A DNA stretch of 64,000 bases from Stutzerimonas azotifigens (GTDB lineage Bacteria > Pseudomonadota > Gammaproteobacteria > Pseudomonadales > Pseudomonadaceae), in contig NZ_JAAMRF010000004.1 of the NCBI RefSeq assembly GCF_013522725.1, positions 407,037-471,036 of the forward strand, in the 5' to 3' direction. The first letter of the stretch is position 1. Every line of letters begins with the position of its first letter. Position numbers and translations under genes: made by a program. The notes under the pieces are model-generated. The model had not been told where the DNA came from. It searched no databases and saw only the letters and a list, made by a program, of their open reading frames with translations. Of the stretch, positions 19,702 through 29,833 are shown in pieces.

Positions 19702-22632
19702 ATGACCTCAAATGGAGCCGCGCCCTGGCCGCGCAGCATGAGCAAGATGGGCGAACGGATTCGCCGTCATGACTGGGCAGCAACACCACTCGGCGCACCG
19801 GCTAACTGGCCGCTCTCGCTACGCATCCTGCTCGACACTATCCTCGATGCGCCCATGCCGATGTGCATCCTCTGGGGTGCCGACGGCATTCAGCTCTACA
19901 ACGACGCCCATGCGCGACTCATCGGCAACCGCGACCGCCTGGAACTCGGCACGTCCGCCTGCCAGGGCTGGGGTGAGACCTGGTCGTTGCTGGCGCCTGC
20001 CTGCGACAGCGTCCGGCGTGGCGAGCCACGTTTGATCAAGGGGCAGTACCTGAAAATCGAGCGTGGCGAGGGAACGCACGACGCCTGGTTCGACCTGTCG
20101 CTGAGCCCGATCCGCAGCGAGCCCGGCGACGGAGTCGATGGCCTGCTGCTGTGCATCATCGAAACCACCGAGCGGATGAATACCGAAGCGCAGCTGGCCG
20201 AAGCCGCCTTCAGCTACAAGCTCAGCGCCGAGGCGCACCGCCAGAACGAGCAACGCCTGCAGACCGCTCTCGAGGCGAGCGACCTGGTCGGCATCTGGGA
20301 CTGGACCCTGGAGGCCGGCACGTTCGCCGCCGACAGGACGCTGTTGCGTTTTCTGCCGCCGCACATGAGCGACACCGAGCGCAACCTGCCGCTCGAGGAT
20401 TTCTTCCTTCATGTACATCCCGAGGAACGTGCACGCGTCCGGGCTGCGCTGGAGCTGAGCATCCGCGAGACCGGCAGCTTCGCCGAGTACTACCGGCTCG
20501 CAGTCGACAACGGGCAGACGCGCTGGGCATTCGCCCGTGGGCGTGTCCACTATGACGAGCAGAACCGCCCGGTTCGCTTTCCCGGCGCGGTGATGGACAT
20601 CAGCCGTCAGCAGGCCAGCGAAGAAGCCCTGCGCAAGAGCGAAGCCGAGCTGAAGCTGATCACCGACGCGCTGCCGATCCTGATCGGCTACATCGACGAA
20701 AACGAGCGCTACCGCTTCAACAACCGCGCCTACCAGGAATGGTACGGCCACACGCCCGAATGGTTGGCCGGCAAGAGCGTGCGCCAGGTGCTCGGCGACC
20801 GCGACTACAACCATCGCCGCCCGCACATCCGCACCGCGCTGTCCGGCTCGCCGGTGACCTTCGAGGCCTACACCCCGCACCAGGACGGCCACCCGCGTCG
20901 CGCGCTGGTGCAATACCTGCCACGTCGTGATGCCGACGGCGCGGTGCATGGTTTCTACGTGCTGGCGCTGGACGTCACCGAGCGCTGGAACACCGAGCAG
21001 GCGCTGCGCGAAAGCGAACAGCACCTGCGCGCAACCATCGATCTGTCACCGGCAATGCACTGGAGCCTGGATGCCGAGGGCCGCTTCACCTTCGTGTCCG
21101 ACCGTTGGTTGCAGCAGCTCGGCGTCGAACAGGACGAGGCGCTCGGGCGATTCTGGGTCGACCTGGTGCGCGCGAGACACCCGCAGATGCTGCGTGGCAT
21201 CTGGCAGGACGCTCAGCGCAACGGGCTGCCGTTCGACATCGAGCACTGCCTGCAGGTCGTCGGCGGCGACTTTCACTGGATGCGCCTGCGTGCGCTGCCG
21301 CTGCACGATGTCGACGGCCAGGTGATCCGCTGGCACGGCACCGCCGAGGACATCCATGACCGGCGCACCGCCGAACAGTCGCTGCGCGAGCTGAACGAGA
21401 ACCTGGAAAGCCGCATCCAGGAGCGCACCCGCGCTCTGGCGGAGGTCTACGAACGGCTGCTGGCTGAAATGTCCAAACGCGAGCAGGCCCAGGAAGCGCT
21501 GCGCCAGGCGCAGAAGATGGAAGCGGTCGGCCAGCTCACCGGTGGCATCGCCCATGACTTCAACAACATGCTCACCGGCATCATCGGCGGTCTCGATCTG
21601 GTGCAGCACTACATCGCCAGCGGCCGTCACGGCGAAACCCGCCGGTTCATCGACGCGGCGATCACGTCCGCCAATCGCGCCTCGGCCCTGACCCATCGCC
21701 TTCTGGCGTTTTCCCGTCGTCAGCCGCTGAACCTCAAGCAGGTCGAGCTCAACGAACTGATCCTCTCGATCCGAGACCTGCTCAGCCGCACCCTCGGCGT
21801 CCACATCCAGATCGTCAGCGACCTGCAGGAAGGGTTGTGGAGGGTCGACAGCGATGAAAACCAGCTGGAAAGCGCGCTGCTGAACCTGGTCATCAATGCC
21901 CGCGATGCGATGCCCGACGGCGGCATCCTGCGCATCACCACGCGCAACATCGAGATCGACGAAGACCGGCCGCTGGCCGAGTTGCTGCCCGGCCAGTACG
22001 TGACCCTGACCGTCAGCGACACCGGCTGCGGGATGCCACCGAAGGTGCTGGCCAGCGCCTTCGAGCCGTTCTTCACCACCAAACCCATCGGCCAGGGTAC
22101 CGGCCTCGGCCTGTCGATGATCTACGGCTTCGTCCGCCAGTCGGGCGGCAGCGTCCAGCTGACCAGCGAAATCGGCATGGGCACCCAGGTGTGCATCTAC
22201 CTACCGGCCGGCCTGAAGCCGGACGAGGCAATCGAACCGGAGCGATCCTGGCAGGACGCGTTGCAGGCCAGCGAGGGCGAAACCGTGCTGGTCGTCGAAG
22301 ACGACGCCGCGGTGCGGATGCTGGTCATGGATGCGCTCGGGGAAATGGGCTATAGCGCACTCGAGGCGGCCGAAGGCAATACCGCGATCGAGATCCTCCG
22401 CTCGGCGGCGCACATCGACCTGCTGCTCACTGATGTCGGCCTGCCGGGCATGAACGGCCGCCAGCTCGCTGACATTGCCCGCCAGCACCGACCCCAGCTG
22501 CGCGTGCTGTTCATGACCGGCTATGCCGAGCAGGCGGCCAGCAGCGGCTTCCTCGAACCGGGCATGGATCTGATCACCAAGCCCTTCACCATCGAAAAGC
22601 TGATCCTGCGAATCCAGGAGGCTCTGCGTTAG
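19702..22632 (+). CDS. Multi-PAS hybrid sensor histidine kinase/response regulator
   Basis: Protein of 976 residues without convincing membrane spans, so likely a cytoplasmic sensor. About four PAS/PAC modules occupy residues 30-560. A coiled-coil linker ([20 protein letters not shown]) follows, then a HisKA domain with the phospho-accepting histidine at about 618 ([13 protein letters not shown]). Next are a HATPase domain with [14 protein letters not shown] and [12 protein letters not shown], and a C-terminal receiver with the acceptor Asp about 911 ([12 protein letters not shown]). The output regulator is not encoded nearby, so the signal and targets are unknown. Such soluble PAS hybrid kinases are common in environmental pseudomonads. 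Confidence 0.93.
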   Translation: MTSNGAAPWPRSMSKMGERIRRHDWAATPLGAPANWPLSLRILLDTILDAPMPMCILWGADGIQLYNDAHARLIGNRDRLELGTSACQGWGETWSLLAPACDSVRRGEPRLIKGQYLKIERGEGTHDAWFDLSLSPIRSEPGDGVDGLLLCIIETTERMNTEAQLAEAAFSYKLSAEAHRQNEQRLQTALEASDLVGIWDWTLEAGTFAADRTLLRFLPPHMSDTERNLPLEDFFLHVHPEERARVRAALELSIRETGSFAEYYRLAVDNGQTRWAFARGRVHYDEQNRPVRFPGAVMDISRQQASEEALRKSEAELKLITDALPILIGYIDENERYRFNNRAYQEWYGHTPEWLAGKSVRQVLGDRDYNHRRPHIRTALSGSPVTFEAYTPHQDGHPRRALVQYLPRRDADGAVHGFYVLALDVTERWNTEQALRESEQHLRATIDLSPAMHWSLDAEGRFTFVSDRWLQQLGVEQDEALGRFWVDLVRARHPQMLRGIWQDAQRNGLPFDIEHCLQVVGGDFHWMRLRALPLHDVDGQVIRWHGTAEDIHDRRTAEQSLRELNENLESRIQERTRALAEVYERLLAEMSKREQAQEALRQAQKMEAVGQLTGGIAHDFNNMLTGIIGGLDLVQHYIASGRHGETRRFIDAAITSANRASALTHRLLAFSRRQPLNLKQVELNELILSIRDLLSRTLGVHIQIVSDLQEGLWRVDSDENQLESALLNLVINARDAMPDGGILRITTRNIEIDEDRPLAELLPGQYVTLTVSDTGCGMPPKVLASAFEPFFTTKPIGQGTGLGLSMIYGFVRQSGGSVQLTSEIGMGTQVCIYLPAGLKPDEAIEPERSWQDALQASEGETVLVVEDDAAVRMLVMDALGEMGYSALEAAEGNTAIEILRSAAHIDLLLTDVGLPGMNGRQLADIARQHRPQLRVLFMTGYAEQAASSGFLEPGMDLITKPFTIEKLILRIQEALR

Positions 22633-22634
22633 CG

Positions 22635-22662
22635 CGCTTGCCGGGCCGCCACCCGGCAAGCG
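22635..22662 (+). terminator. Terminator-like hairpin after the hybrid kinase
   Basis: A perfect 11-bp stem, CGCTTGCCGGG and CCCGGCAAGCG, around the loop CCGCCA, starts 3 bases after the stop codon. It is followed by GGGTTTA rather than a long T-run, so strength is uncertain. Confidence 0.55.
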
Positions 22663-22740
22663 GGGTTTACCGGCAGCGCTATTGGTCATACCCTCACGCT
22701 CTTGACCCGCACCACCGCCCAATGCGGTAACGAGACGCCG

Positions 22741-23577
22741 ATGACCCGCGCCAGTGCCAACACCCCGATTCCCGCCGCCATCGCCCACGCCCAGGGCCAG
22801 GCCCGCTACAGCAGCCTCGAAGATCCGCAGCAGACGGTCGGCATCAGCGCACTGGCCGCCGAAGTCGCGCTGTCGATCGCCTACAACGGGCTCAGCCACA
22901 GCGTGATGATGGTCTCGCCATTGGACCTTGAGGACTTCGTGGTCGGGTTCACCCTGACCGCGGGGCTCGCCGAGTCGCCGGATGACCTCTATGACGTGCA
23001 GATCGAGGGCGAAGGCGAAGCCCGCCGCGCCGAGGTGAACCTGAGCAACCGGGCGTTCTGGCAGCTCAAGCAGCAGCGCAGGCAACTGGCGGGTAACAGC
23101 GGCTGCGGGCTGTGCGGCGTCGAAGCGCTGGAGCAGGCACTGCCCGAACTCCAGTCGCTGCCGGCCGGCAGCCTGCCGCGCGCGGAGTGGTTCGAGGGGC
23201 TGCGGCAGCGCATCGGCGAGTTTCAGGTCCTGGGTCGCCACTGCGGTGCGGTGCACGCCGCGCTGTTCATGGACGGCGAAGGCACGCTGCGTCTGGGTCG
23301 CGAGGACATCGGTCGGCATAACGCGCTCGACAAGCTGATCGGTGCTCTGGTGCGGCAGAAGCTCGACGCCAGCGCTGGCATCGCCATCGTCACCAGCCGT
23401 TGCAGCCTGGAATTGATCCACAAGGTGGTCCGCGCCGGCATTCCCACCCTGGTGTCGTTGTCGGCACCCACAGCCCTGGCGGTGCAATGGGCCCAGCGCC
23501 ACGCGCTGAACTTGATCCACCTGCCGCAGCATTCGCCGCCCCGGGTCTACAGCGCCGCACGGCTGGCGCGCGGCTAG
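22741..23577 (+). CDS. fdhD: Sulfurtransferase FdhD, formate dehydrogenase accessory protein
   Basis: FdhD receives sulfur from IscS and transfers it to the molybdenum cofactor of formate dehydrogenases. The 278-residue protein has the catalytic cysteine loop NSGCGLCGVEAL and the conserved segments REDIGRHNALDKLIG and VTSRCSLELIHKVVRAGIP. ATG 22741 is preferred to the in-frame TTG at 22702 on start-codon quality. No formate dehydrogenase genes lie in this window, so its client is elsewhere. Confidence 0.94.
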   Translation: MTRASANTPIPAAIAHAQGQARYSSLEDPQQTVGISALAAEVALSIAYNGLSHSVMMVSPLDLEDFVVGFTLTAGLAESPDDLYDVQIEGEGEARRAEVNLSNRAFWQLKQQRRQLAGNSGCGLCGVEALEQALPELQSLPAGSLPRAEWFEGLRQRIGEFQVLGRHCGAVHAALFMDGEGTLRLGREDIGRHNALDKLIGALVRQKLDASAGIAIVTSRCSLELIHKVVRAGIPTLVSLSAPTALAVQWAQRHALNLIHLPQHSPPRVYSAARLARG

Positions 23578-23762
23578 GCCTGCGGCGCGTTGCAGATTGC
23601 GAAAGTCGAAGAGCTCAGACCTGCCGTTCAGCCCTCGGTTGCTCCTTTAAAAACAAAAAGTTAGCAACCGTGCAGTAATTCACACCGCCCCGCCTAAACC
23701 GCTTGCGCCGGCCTGCAAGCGAAGCGACGATCGCGCCGTCATCCAGTGGAGGCGCAGCCCCT

Positions 23763-24215
23763 ATGAAGTATTCCTCGATGCTCCTGTTGTCCCTCGGTCT
23801 TTGCGCCAGCAGCGCCATGGCTGGCAGCACGGTCGAAGCCGGTGTAGGCGGTGCCCTCGGTGGAGCCTTGGGCACGGTGGTAGGCGAACACCTGGGCGGG
23901 ACGACCGGCGCGGCGATCGGTGCGGGCCTTGGCGGCGCCGCGGGCAGCGCAGTCGGTGCCGACAAGCGCAGCCGCACAGAAGCGGCGATTGGCGGCGGTC
24001 TCGGTGCCGCGGGCGGCAACGTTATCGGCCAGCAGGTTGGCGGCAGCACCGGCGGGCTGATCGGCGCCGCGGTTGGCGGTGGCGCCGGTGGCGCGCTTGG
24101 CAACTCCTACGGAGCCGACGACGACAGTGACAAACACCGCCGCCACGACAAGCATCACCGCAAGCACCCGGGTAAAGGCCACTACAAGAACGAGTGGCAC
24201 AAGAAACACCGCTGA
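23763..24215 (+). CDS. Exported glycine-zipper protein with His/Lys-rich tail
   Basis: Protein of 150 residues: a signal peptide cleaved after SSAMA, then a long run of GxxxG-type glycine-zipper repeats (for example GGALGGALGTVVGEHLGG), then a polar tail very rich in His, Lys and Arg. Glycine-zipper segments pack against membranes or each other; the basic tail could bind metal or nucleic acid. Both are inference. A GTGGAGG lies 11 bases before the ATG. A strong terminator follows at once, so it is monocistronic. Confidence 0.85.
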   Translation: MKYSSMLLLSLGLCASSAMAGSTVEAGVGGALGGALGTVVGEHLGGTTGAAIGAGLGGAAGSAVGADKRSRTEAAIGGGLGAAGGNVIGQQVGGSTGGLIGAAVGGGAGGALGNSYGADDDSDKHRRHDKHHRKHPGKGHYKNEWHKKHR

Positions 24216-24219
24216 ACGC

Positions 24220-24249
24220 AAAAGGCCTGCGAAACCCGCAGGCCTTTTT
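24220..24249 (+). terminator. Rho-independent terminator after the glycine-zipper gene
   Basis: A 12-bp stem (AAAAGGCCTGCG and CGCAGGCCTTTT) with loop AAACC, ending in a T-run, begins 4 bases after the stop codon. The A-rich 5' arm means it could also serve the converging GNAT gene from the other strand. Confidence 0.92.
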
Positions 24250-24269
24250 ATTGCCTGCTCCCTTTCGTA

Positions 24270-24761
24270 TCAGGACGGTTCGAGCAGGGCCGTGGCGTCG
24301 AGGTCCGCTTCACGCTGAGCTTGGGCGCTGAGTTCCTGCATGTGCAGCATCACCAGTTCGACGTGGCCGGAGCGCATATCGGTGCGCAGGTCGATCTGCA
24401 CGAATCCGTGGCGCTGGTAGAAGGCGACTGCGTCGCTGTTGCGCTCGTAGACGGAGACTTCGAGCCTGCCACCGGAACGTTCCATGGCCTTTTCCAGCAG
24501 GCCCGTACCCACTCCCTGGTTGTGATTCTCCGGATCGACGAACAGGGCGGCGAGGATATCGCCCTGTAACGCGCAAAAGCCTTCGATGGCGCCGGATTGC
24601 TCGTAAACCCAGATTTCGGCACTGGGCAGGTAGCGATTGCGCATGTCCTCCATCTTGCTCTGCCAGAAGGTCGGCTCGATGAAGTCATGCGCTTGCAGCG
24701 AGGCGGCCAGCCAGATCGCCAATACTGCTTCCAGATCCTCGGGGTTACTTTTCCTGATCAT
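24270..24761 (-). CDS. GNAT family N-acetyltransferase
   Basis: Protein of 163 residues with the GNAT acetyl-CoA site: the strand LAALFVDPENHNQGVGTGLLEKAM contains the Q-x-x-G-x-G pattern, and the C-terminal motif B reads DAVAFYQRHGFVQIDLRTD. It resembles the YiaC/YjgM-type group, which acetylates proteins or small molecules, but the substrate cannot be read from sequence. The last 20 residues are variable. Confidence 0.85.
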   Translation of the reverse strand: MIRKSNPEDLEAVLAIWLAASLQAHDFIEPTFWQSKMEDMRNRYLPSAEIWVYEQSGAIEGFCALQGDILAALFVDPENHNQGVGTGLLEKAMERSGGRLEVSVYERNSDAVAFYQRHGFVQIDLRTDMRSGHVELVMLHMQELSAQAQREADLDATALLEPS

Positions 24762-24830
24762 GCCCGACTCCTTTGGGTTCCTTCGCCATTGGAGTCGTCC
24801 GGCGCTGACGGTGTTCCTTCAGGCCTCGCG

Positions 24831-26273
24831 CTAAAGTACCGGAGAGACCAGCCGGGCGATGCGCATGCCGAAGCGCCGCAGCCGGTGGGTGCTGCGCTGG
24901 CTCTTTCGGCTGAGCTCGATCGACTGGTCGAAATCATCCATCAGCATGGCTTCGACCTCGCTGGCGAACGCTTCGTCCACGGTGAATACGGTGAGCTCGA
25001 AATTCAGCCGGAACGACCGGTTGTCGAGGTTCGCGCTTCCCACCGCAGCGCAAACGTCGTCAATCAGCAGAACCTTCTGGTGCATGAACCCCGGCTGGTA
25101 GCGAAACACCCGAATGCCGATCTTCATCGCCTCGCCCGCATACAGGCTCGAGGCGGCATAGACCACGCGATGGTCGGGCCGGGACGGCAGCAGCAGGCGC
25201 ACCTCGACACCCCGCAGCACCGCCAGGCGCAACGCGCCGAATACGGACTCGTCGGGCACGAAGTACGGGCTGGTCAGCCAGATCCGATGCCGAGCCGCGT
25301 TGATCGCCGCGACGAACTGCAGCGACCCGGTTTCCTGGCTATCGGCCGGGCCGGCGGCGACCATCTGGCAGATCACCCCGTTTTCGGGATAGCTCTCGGG
25401 CAGCAACAGCGGCGGCAGCTTGTGGGTGACCCAGTACCAGTCCTGGGCGAAGGACTCCTGCAGGCAGGCCAGCACCGGCCCCTCGAGCTCCATATGGGTG
25501 TCGCGCCAGGGCGCCAGCGGCGGCTTGAGGCCAAGGTACTCGTCGCCCACATTGAGCCCGCCGATGAAACCGACCCTCCCATCGACCACCACCACTTTGC
25601 GGTGATTACGGAAATTGAGCTGGAAGCGGGTGATCATGCCACCACGCCGGGCCGAGAAGCCGTTTACCTTCACACCGCCCTCGCGCAGAGCTTTCACGTA
25701 GCCGTGCGGCAGCGTGTGGCTGCCGATGCTGTCGAACAGCAGATAGACCTTCACGCCCTCGGCGGCCTTGCGCAACAACAAGGCCTGCAGACGACGGCCA
25801 AGTTTATCGTCGCGCACGATGAAGGACTGGACCAACACCACCTTGCTGGCCGCCTCGATGGCATCGAAGATCGCCTCGAAGGCCGCTTCGCCGTTGACCA
25901 GCAGACGCACCCGGTTGTTGGCCAAAACCGGCTGGCCGGCAAGTCCTGCAAGCACCTTCAGCCCGTTGTAAGCGGCCGATTCACGTGCCGTCTGCGCCTC
26001 TTCTATCCAGGGCCGCCAATCCAGATCGCGTATCGCCTCGCGCATTTCGTCATCGGCGGCACGCCGGGCACGAATGTAGGCATCGAAACGGCTGCGACCG
26101 AACACCAGGTAAGGCAGCAACGTCAGGTAGGGCATGAACACCAGAGAGATCGCCCAGGCGATCGCCCCTTGGGCCGTGCGCACGGTGTAAACGGCGTGGA
26201 TGGCCGCGGCAATGCCCAGCATCTGGATCAGGCCGAGCAGATAGCCCAGCAGGTAGAAGTCATCGGTCGTCAT
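24831..26273 (-). CDS. cls: Cardiolipin synthase
   Basis: Phospholipase-D-superfamily enzyme making cardiolipin at the inner membrane, 480 residues. Two N-terminal transmembrane helices are followed by two HKD motifs: [16 protein letters not shown] and [18 protein letters not shown]. The start at 26273 ([14 protein letters not shown]) puts the first helix at the N-terminus, as in characterised Cls; the longer open frame has no support. Confidence 0.93.
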   Translation of the reverse strand: MTTDDFYLLGYLLGLIQMLGIAAAIHAVYTVRTAQGAIAWAISLVFMPYLTLLPYLVFGRSRFDAYIRARRAADDEMREAIRDLDWRPWIEEAQTARESAAYNGLKVLAGLAGQPVLANNRVRLLVNGEAAFEAIFDAIEAASKVVLVQSFIVRDDKLGRRLQALLLRKAAEGVKVYLLFDSIGSHTLPHGYVKALREGGVKVNGFSARRGGMITRFQLNFRNHRKVVVVDGRVGFIGGLNVGDEYLGLKPPLAPWRDTHMELEGPVLACLQESFAQDWYWVTHKLPPLLLPESYPENGVICQMVAAGPADSQETGSLQFVAAINAARHRIWLTSPYFVPDESVFGALRLAVLRGVEVRLLLPSRPDHRVVYAASSLYAGEAMKIGIRVFRYQPGFMHQKVLLIDDVCAAVGSANLDNRSFRLNFELTVFTVDEAFASEVEAMLMDDFDQSIELSRKSQRSTHRLRRFGMRIARLVSPVL

Positions 26274-26328
26274 GATCGCCGAGCATAACGGAACCGTTGC
26301 CGCCGCGCCGGATGACTGGCATGGGCGG

Positions 26329-26760
26329 TCAACCCAGCGCCACCAGCGCCTCGCGCAGCCTGGCCGGAATCGGTACCGGCCGGTTGCTGGCGCGGTCGAC
26401 GAAGACATGGACGAAACGCCCGGCCGCGCACGCCTGCTCTTCGCTCGTCTTGAAAATCGCCAGCTCGTACTGCACCGAGCTGTTGCCCAGCTTGGCCACC
26501 CGCAGGCCGACTTCCAGGGCGTCCGGAAAGGCAATGGAGGCGAAGTAATCGCAGGATGAGCTGACCACGAAGCCGACCACCTCACCATCGTGGATGTCCA
26601 GCCCGCCGCGCTCGATCAGGTAGGCGTTCACCGCACTGTCGAAATAGCTGTAATAGACGACGTTGTTCACGTGGCCATAGATGTCGTTGTCGTGCCAGCG
26701 CGTGGTGATCGGCTGGAGGTGGCGGTAGTCGGCGCGCAGATGCTGCGGTTGTTCGGCCAT
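26329..26760 (-). CDS. Acyl-CoA thioesterase (4HBT/hotdog)
   Basis: Protein of 143 residues with a 4-hydroxybenzoyl-CoA-thioesterase-type hotdog fold. The catalytic Asp region is [22 protein letters not shown] (the D-x-x-G-H-V-N-N signature). AAGGAA precedes the ATG by 8 bases. It lies directly downstream of the alcohol/acyl-CoA dehydrogenase cluster on the same strand (56 bases away) and may release free acids from CoA intermediates there; that is inference. Confidence 0.9.
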   Translation of the reverse strand: MAEQPQHLRADYRHLQPITTRWHDNDIYGHVNNVVYYSYFDSAVNAYLIERGGLDIHDGEVVGFVVSSSCDYFASIAFPDALEVGLRVAKLGNSSVQYELAIFKTSEEQACAAGRFVHVFVDRASNRPVPIPARLREALVALG

Positions 26761-26816
26761 TCGAAAATTCCTTGAAGGCGGGCCGGCGCGCGACGGAGGC
26801 CGCGCGCCGCAGAGGA

Positions 26817-27980
26817 TCAATAAGCGGCGCGGTAGATCGCCAGCGCGTCGGCCTCGGTGACCTCTCGCGGGTTGTTGACCAGCAAACGCTGTTGCAGCAT
26901 CGCCTCTTTGGCCAGTTGCGGCAGCATGTCTTCCGGTACGCCGGCGTCGCGCAGGCGGGTCGGCAGCCCGACGCGGGCGCTCATCCGCTCGAATTCCTCG
27001 ATCAATTGCTCGGCATAGGTGGATGGATCGCCCGAGCGCAGCCGGTCACCGAGGACGATCGGCGCCAGTTCACCGTAATGGGTAGTCGCCGCGCTGACGT
27101 TGAAGCGCAGCACCTGCGGCAGCACCAGCGCATTCGACAGCCCGTGCGGAATATGGAAGTTGCCACCCAGCGGATAGGCCAGCGCATGCACCGCCGCCAC
27201 TGGCGCATTGGCGAACGCCTGGCCGGCCAGGCAGGCGCCGAGCAGCATGGCCTGGCGCGCCTCGCGGTTCTGCCCGTTGTGCACCGCCTCGTCGAGGTTG
27301 GCCGCCAGCAGGCGCAGCGCCTCCCGCGCCAGCAGGTCGGACATGGGATTCTTCTTCAACGCGCTGGTATAGGCCTCGATGGCATGCACCATGGCGTCGA
27401 TCCCCGTCGCCGCGGTGACCGCCGGAGGCAGGCCGAGGGTGAGATCGGCATCGAGGAGCGCCAGGTCCGGCAACAGCATCGGCGAGACCACGCCCATCTT
27501 CGTCGTCTCTCCGGTGGTGATGATGGCGATCTGCGTGACTTCCGAGCCGGTGCCGGCGGTGGTCGGCACCTGAATCAGCGGCAGGCGCTTGCCCTTGGCG
27601 TTGCCGACGCCGTAGATGTCCTGCAGCGACTGGGTGTTGTCAGGATGCGCCAGCAACGCGACCAGCTTGGCAACGTCCATCGAGCTGCCGCCGCCGAAGC
27701 CGACGATCAGGTCGGCCTTGCTCGCCTTCGCCTGCCCCACCGCAGCGAGCACGATCGCCTCCGGCGGGTCGGCGATCACCTGGTCGTAGATGCCCACCTC
27801 CAGCCCTTCGCTCTGGAAGCCAGGCATAACCTCGCTCAACAGCCCAAGGCGGGTGATGCCCGGATCGGTGACAATCAGCACCGAGCGCGCCTCGCGCTCG
27901 CGGCACAGGCTGGCAAGACGCTTGGCTGAGCCCGGCTCGCAAATCAGCTGGGCAGTGGTGGCAAAACTGAACGGGTGCAT
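26817..27980 (-). CDS. Iron-containing (group III) alcohol dehydrogenase
   Basis: NAD(P)-dependent alcohol dehydrogenase of the Fe-dependent family, 387 residues. It carries the dinucleotide motif GFGGGSSMDVAK, the nicotinamide-side segment PTTAGTGSEVT and the metal ligands in GIDAMVHAIEAYTS and HALAYPLGGNFHIPHG. A strong AGGAGG lies 6 bases before the ATG. Together with the two CoA dehydrogenases upstream it suggests oxidation of an alcohol or hydroxy acid feeding beta-oxidation, but the substrate is not evident. Confidence 0.92.
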   Translation of the reverse strand: MHPFSFATTAQLICEPGSAKRLASLCREREARSVLIVTDPGITRLGLLSEVMPGFQSEGLEVGIYDQVIADPPEAIVLAAVGQAKASKADLIVGFGGGSSMDVAKLVALLAHPDNTQSLQDIYGVGNAKGKRLPLIQVPTTAGTGSEVTQIAIITTGETTKMGVVSPMLLPDLALLDADLTLGLPPAVTAATGIDAMVHAIEAYTSALKKNPMSDLLAREALRLLAANLDEAVHNGQNREARQAMLLGACLAGQAFANAPVAAVHALAYPLGGNFHIPHGLSNALVLPQVLRFNVSAATTHYGELAPIVLGDRLRSGDPSTYAEQLIEEFERMSARVGLPTRLRDAGVPEDMLPQLAKEAMLQQRLLVNNPREVTEADALAIYRAAY

Positions 27981-28040
27981 GGTGCCTCCTGATTTTTATT
28001 GGATTGGGCTTCGGCGAACACCGCCCAAAGCGCTCGGCGC

Positions 28041-29831
28041 TCAAAACGCGAACTGCGCCTCCGGCATCGCCATGAGGCATTCGGCACCCCCGAGCAAGGC
28101 CTCGCGGTGGCCGCTGGCGCGCGGCAGTACGCGTCGCATGTAGAAGCGGGCGCTATGCAGCTTGGCCTCATAGAAGGCCGCCTCGCCGCTGCCAGCATCC
28201 AGCGCCTGCTGTGCAGTGCCGGCCGCCTTCAGCCAGAGCCCGGCCAGCAGGGCGTACGATGAGTAGTGCAGGAAATCCACCGACACCGCACCGATTTCCT
28301 GCGGGTCCTGGACGACACGGGTCAGCACTTCGTCGGTGAGTTCACGCCACTGGATCAGGCGCGCGCGCACCGGTCCGATGAGGTCGGCTAGCGCCTTGAG
28401 GGTTTCCAGCTCGTCGCACAGTGACAGGAATTCGGCCTGAATCGCCTGCAGCTCGGCACCACCGTCCCCCATCAGCTTGCGGCGGATGTAATCCAGCGCC
28501 TGGATGCCGTTAGTACCTTCGTACAGCTGGGTGATGCGGCTGTCGCGCATCAACTGCTCCATGCCCCATTCGCGGATGTAGCCATGGCCGCCATAGACCT
28601 GCACGCCCAGGCTCGCCACTTCCTGGCCCATGTCGGTGAAGAACGCCTTGATGATCGGGATCAACAACGCCGCGCGCTTGCCGGCGGCCTTGCGCGCGGC
28701 GGCATCCGGATGGCCGTGCTCCAGGTCCAGCTCACGGGCGCAGTAGGCGGCCAGCATGCGGCAGCCCTCGACCAAGGTCTTCTGGGTCAGCAGCATGCGC
28801 CGCACATCCGGATGAACGATGATCGGGTCGGCCGGCTTGTCCGGGTGCGCCACGCCCGACAGCGCACGCGACTGCAACCGCTCGCGGGCATAGGCGAGCG
28901 AACCCTGGTAGGCCTGCTCGGCGATCCCGAGGCCCTGCAACCCGACCTGGAAGCGCGCATCGTTCATCATGGTGAACATGCAGGCCAGGCCCTGGTTCGG
29001 CTCACCGACGACCCAGCCCGTGGCGCCGTCGAAATTCATCACGCAGGTGGCCGCGCCCTTGATACCCATCTTGTGCTCGATGGCGCCACAGGACAGCGCA
29101 TTGCGCTCGCCGGGCGTGCCATCGACGTTGGCGAGAAACTTGGGCACCAGCAGCAGGCTGATGCCCTTCACCCCGGCCGGCGCATCGGGCAGGCGCGCCA
29201 GCACCAGATGAACGATGTTCTCGCTCATGTCGTGCTCGCCGCCGGAGATGAAGATCTTGCTGCCGGTGACCCGGTAGCTGCCGTCGGCCTGCGGTTCGGC
29301 GCGGGTACGCAGCAGCGCGAGATCGGTACCGGCCTGGGGCTCGGTCAGGCACATGGTACCGCTCCAGCTGCCGCTGACCAGCTTCGCCAGATAGGCCTTC
29401 TTCAGCGCGTCGCTGCCGTGCTTGTACAGCGCCAGCACCGCGCCCTCGGTGAGGCCCGAATAGATACGAAAGGACAGCGACGACGCCATCAGCATCTCGT
29501 GGAAGTTGCAGGCCACCAGCTGCGGGAAGCCCTGGCCGCCGTACTCGGTCGGGCCGGTCATGCTCGCCCAGCCGTTGTCCACGTACTGCCGGTAGGCCTC
29601 GACGAACCCTTTCGGAGTACGGACTTCGCCATTTTCCAGCGTTACGCCCTCCTCGTCGCTGTTTCGATTGAGCGGAGCGATCTCGCCGCCGGTGTAGCGC
29701 GCAGCTTCCTCCAGCACGCCGTCGATCAACTCGCGGTCCAGACCATTACCCAGCTGCTCGCAATGCGCGGTGGCGTCGAACAGCTCGTGCAGAACGAACT
29801 GCATGTCACGCAGCGGTGCCTTGTAGTCCAT
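28041..29831 (-). CDS. Acyl-CoA dehydrogenase (long, C-terminal-extended type)
   Basis: FAD-dependent acyl-CoA dehydrogenase of 596 residues with the extra C-terminal domain of the DmdC/FadE-like group. Visible are the FAD/substrate motif MCLTEPQAGTDLALLRT, KIFISGGEHD, and the conserved YEGTNGIQALDYIRRK. The last domain carries YSSYALLAGLWLKAAGTAQQ. It starts 2 bases from the 3-hydroxyacyl-CoA dehydrogenase stop, so the two are co-translated. Chain-length preference is unknown. Confidence 0.93.
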   Translation of the reverse strand: MDYKAPLRDMQFVLHELFDATAHCEQLGNGLDRELIDGVLEEAARYTGGEIAPLNRNSDEEGVTLENGEVRTPKGFVEAYRQYVDNGWASMTGPTEYGGQGFPQLVACNFHEMLMASSLSFRIYSGLTEGAVLALYKHGSDALKKAYLAKLVSGSWSGTMCLTEPQAGTDLALLRTRAEPQADGSYRVTGSKIFISGGEHDMSENIVHLVLARLPDAPAGVKGISLLLVPKFLANVDGTPGERNALSCGAIEHKMGIKGAATCVMNFDGATGWVVGEPNQGLACMFTMMNDARFQVGLQGLGIAEQAYQGSLAYARERLQSRALSGVAHPDKPADPIIVHPDVRRMLLTQKTLVEGCRMLAAYCARELDLEHGHPDAAARKAAGKRAALLIPIIKAFFTDMGQEVASLGVQVYGGHGYIREWGMEQLMRDSRITQLYEGTNGIQALDYIRRKLMGDGGAELQAIQAEFLSLCDELETLKALADLIGPVRARLIQWRELTDEVLTRVVQDPQEIGAVSVDFLHYSSYALLAGLWLKAAGTAQQALDAGSGEAAFYEAKLHSARFYMRRVLPRASGHREALLGGAECLMAMPEAQFAF

Positions 29832-29833
29832 GC

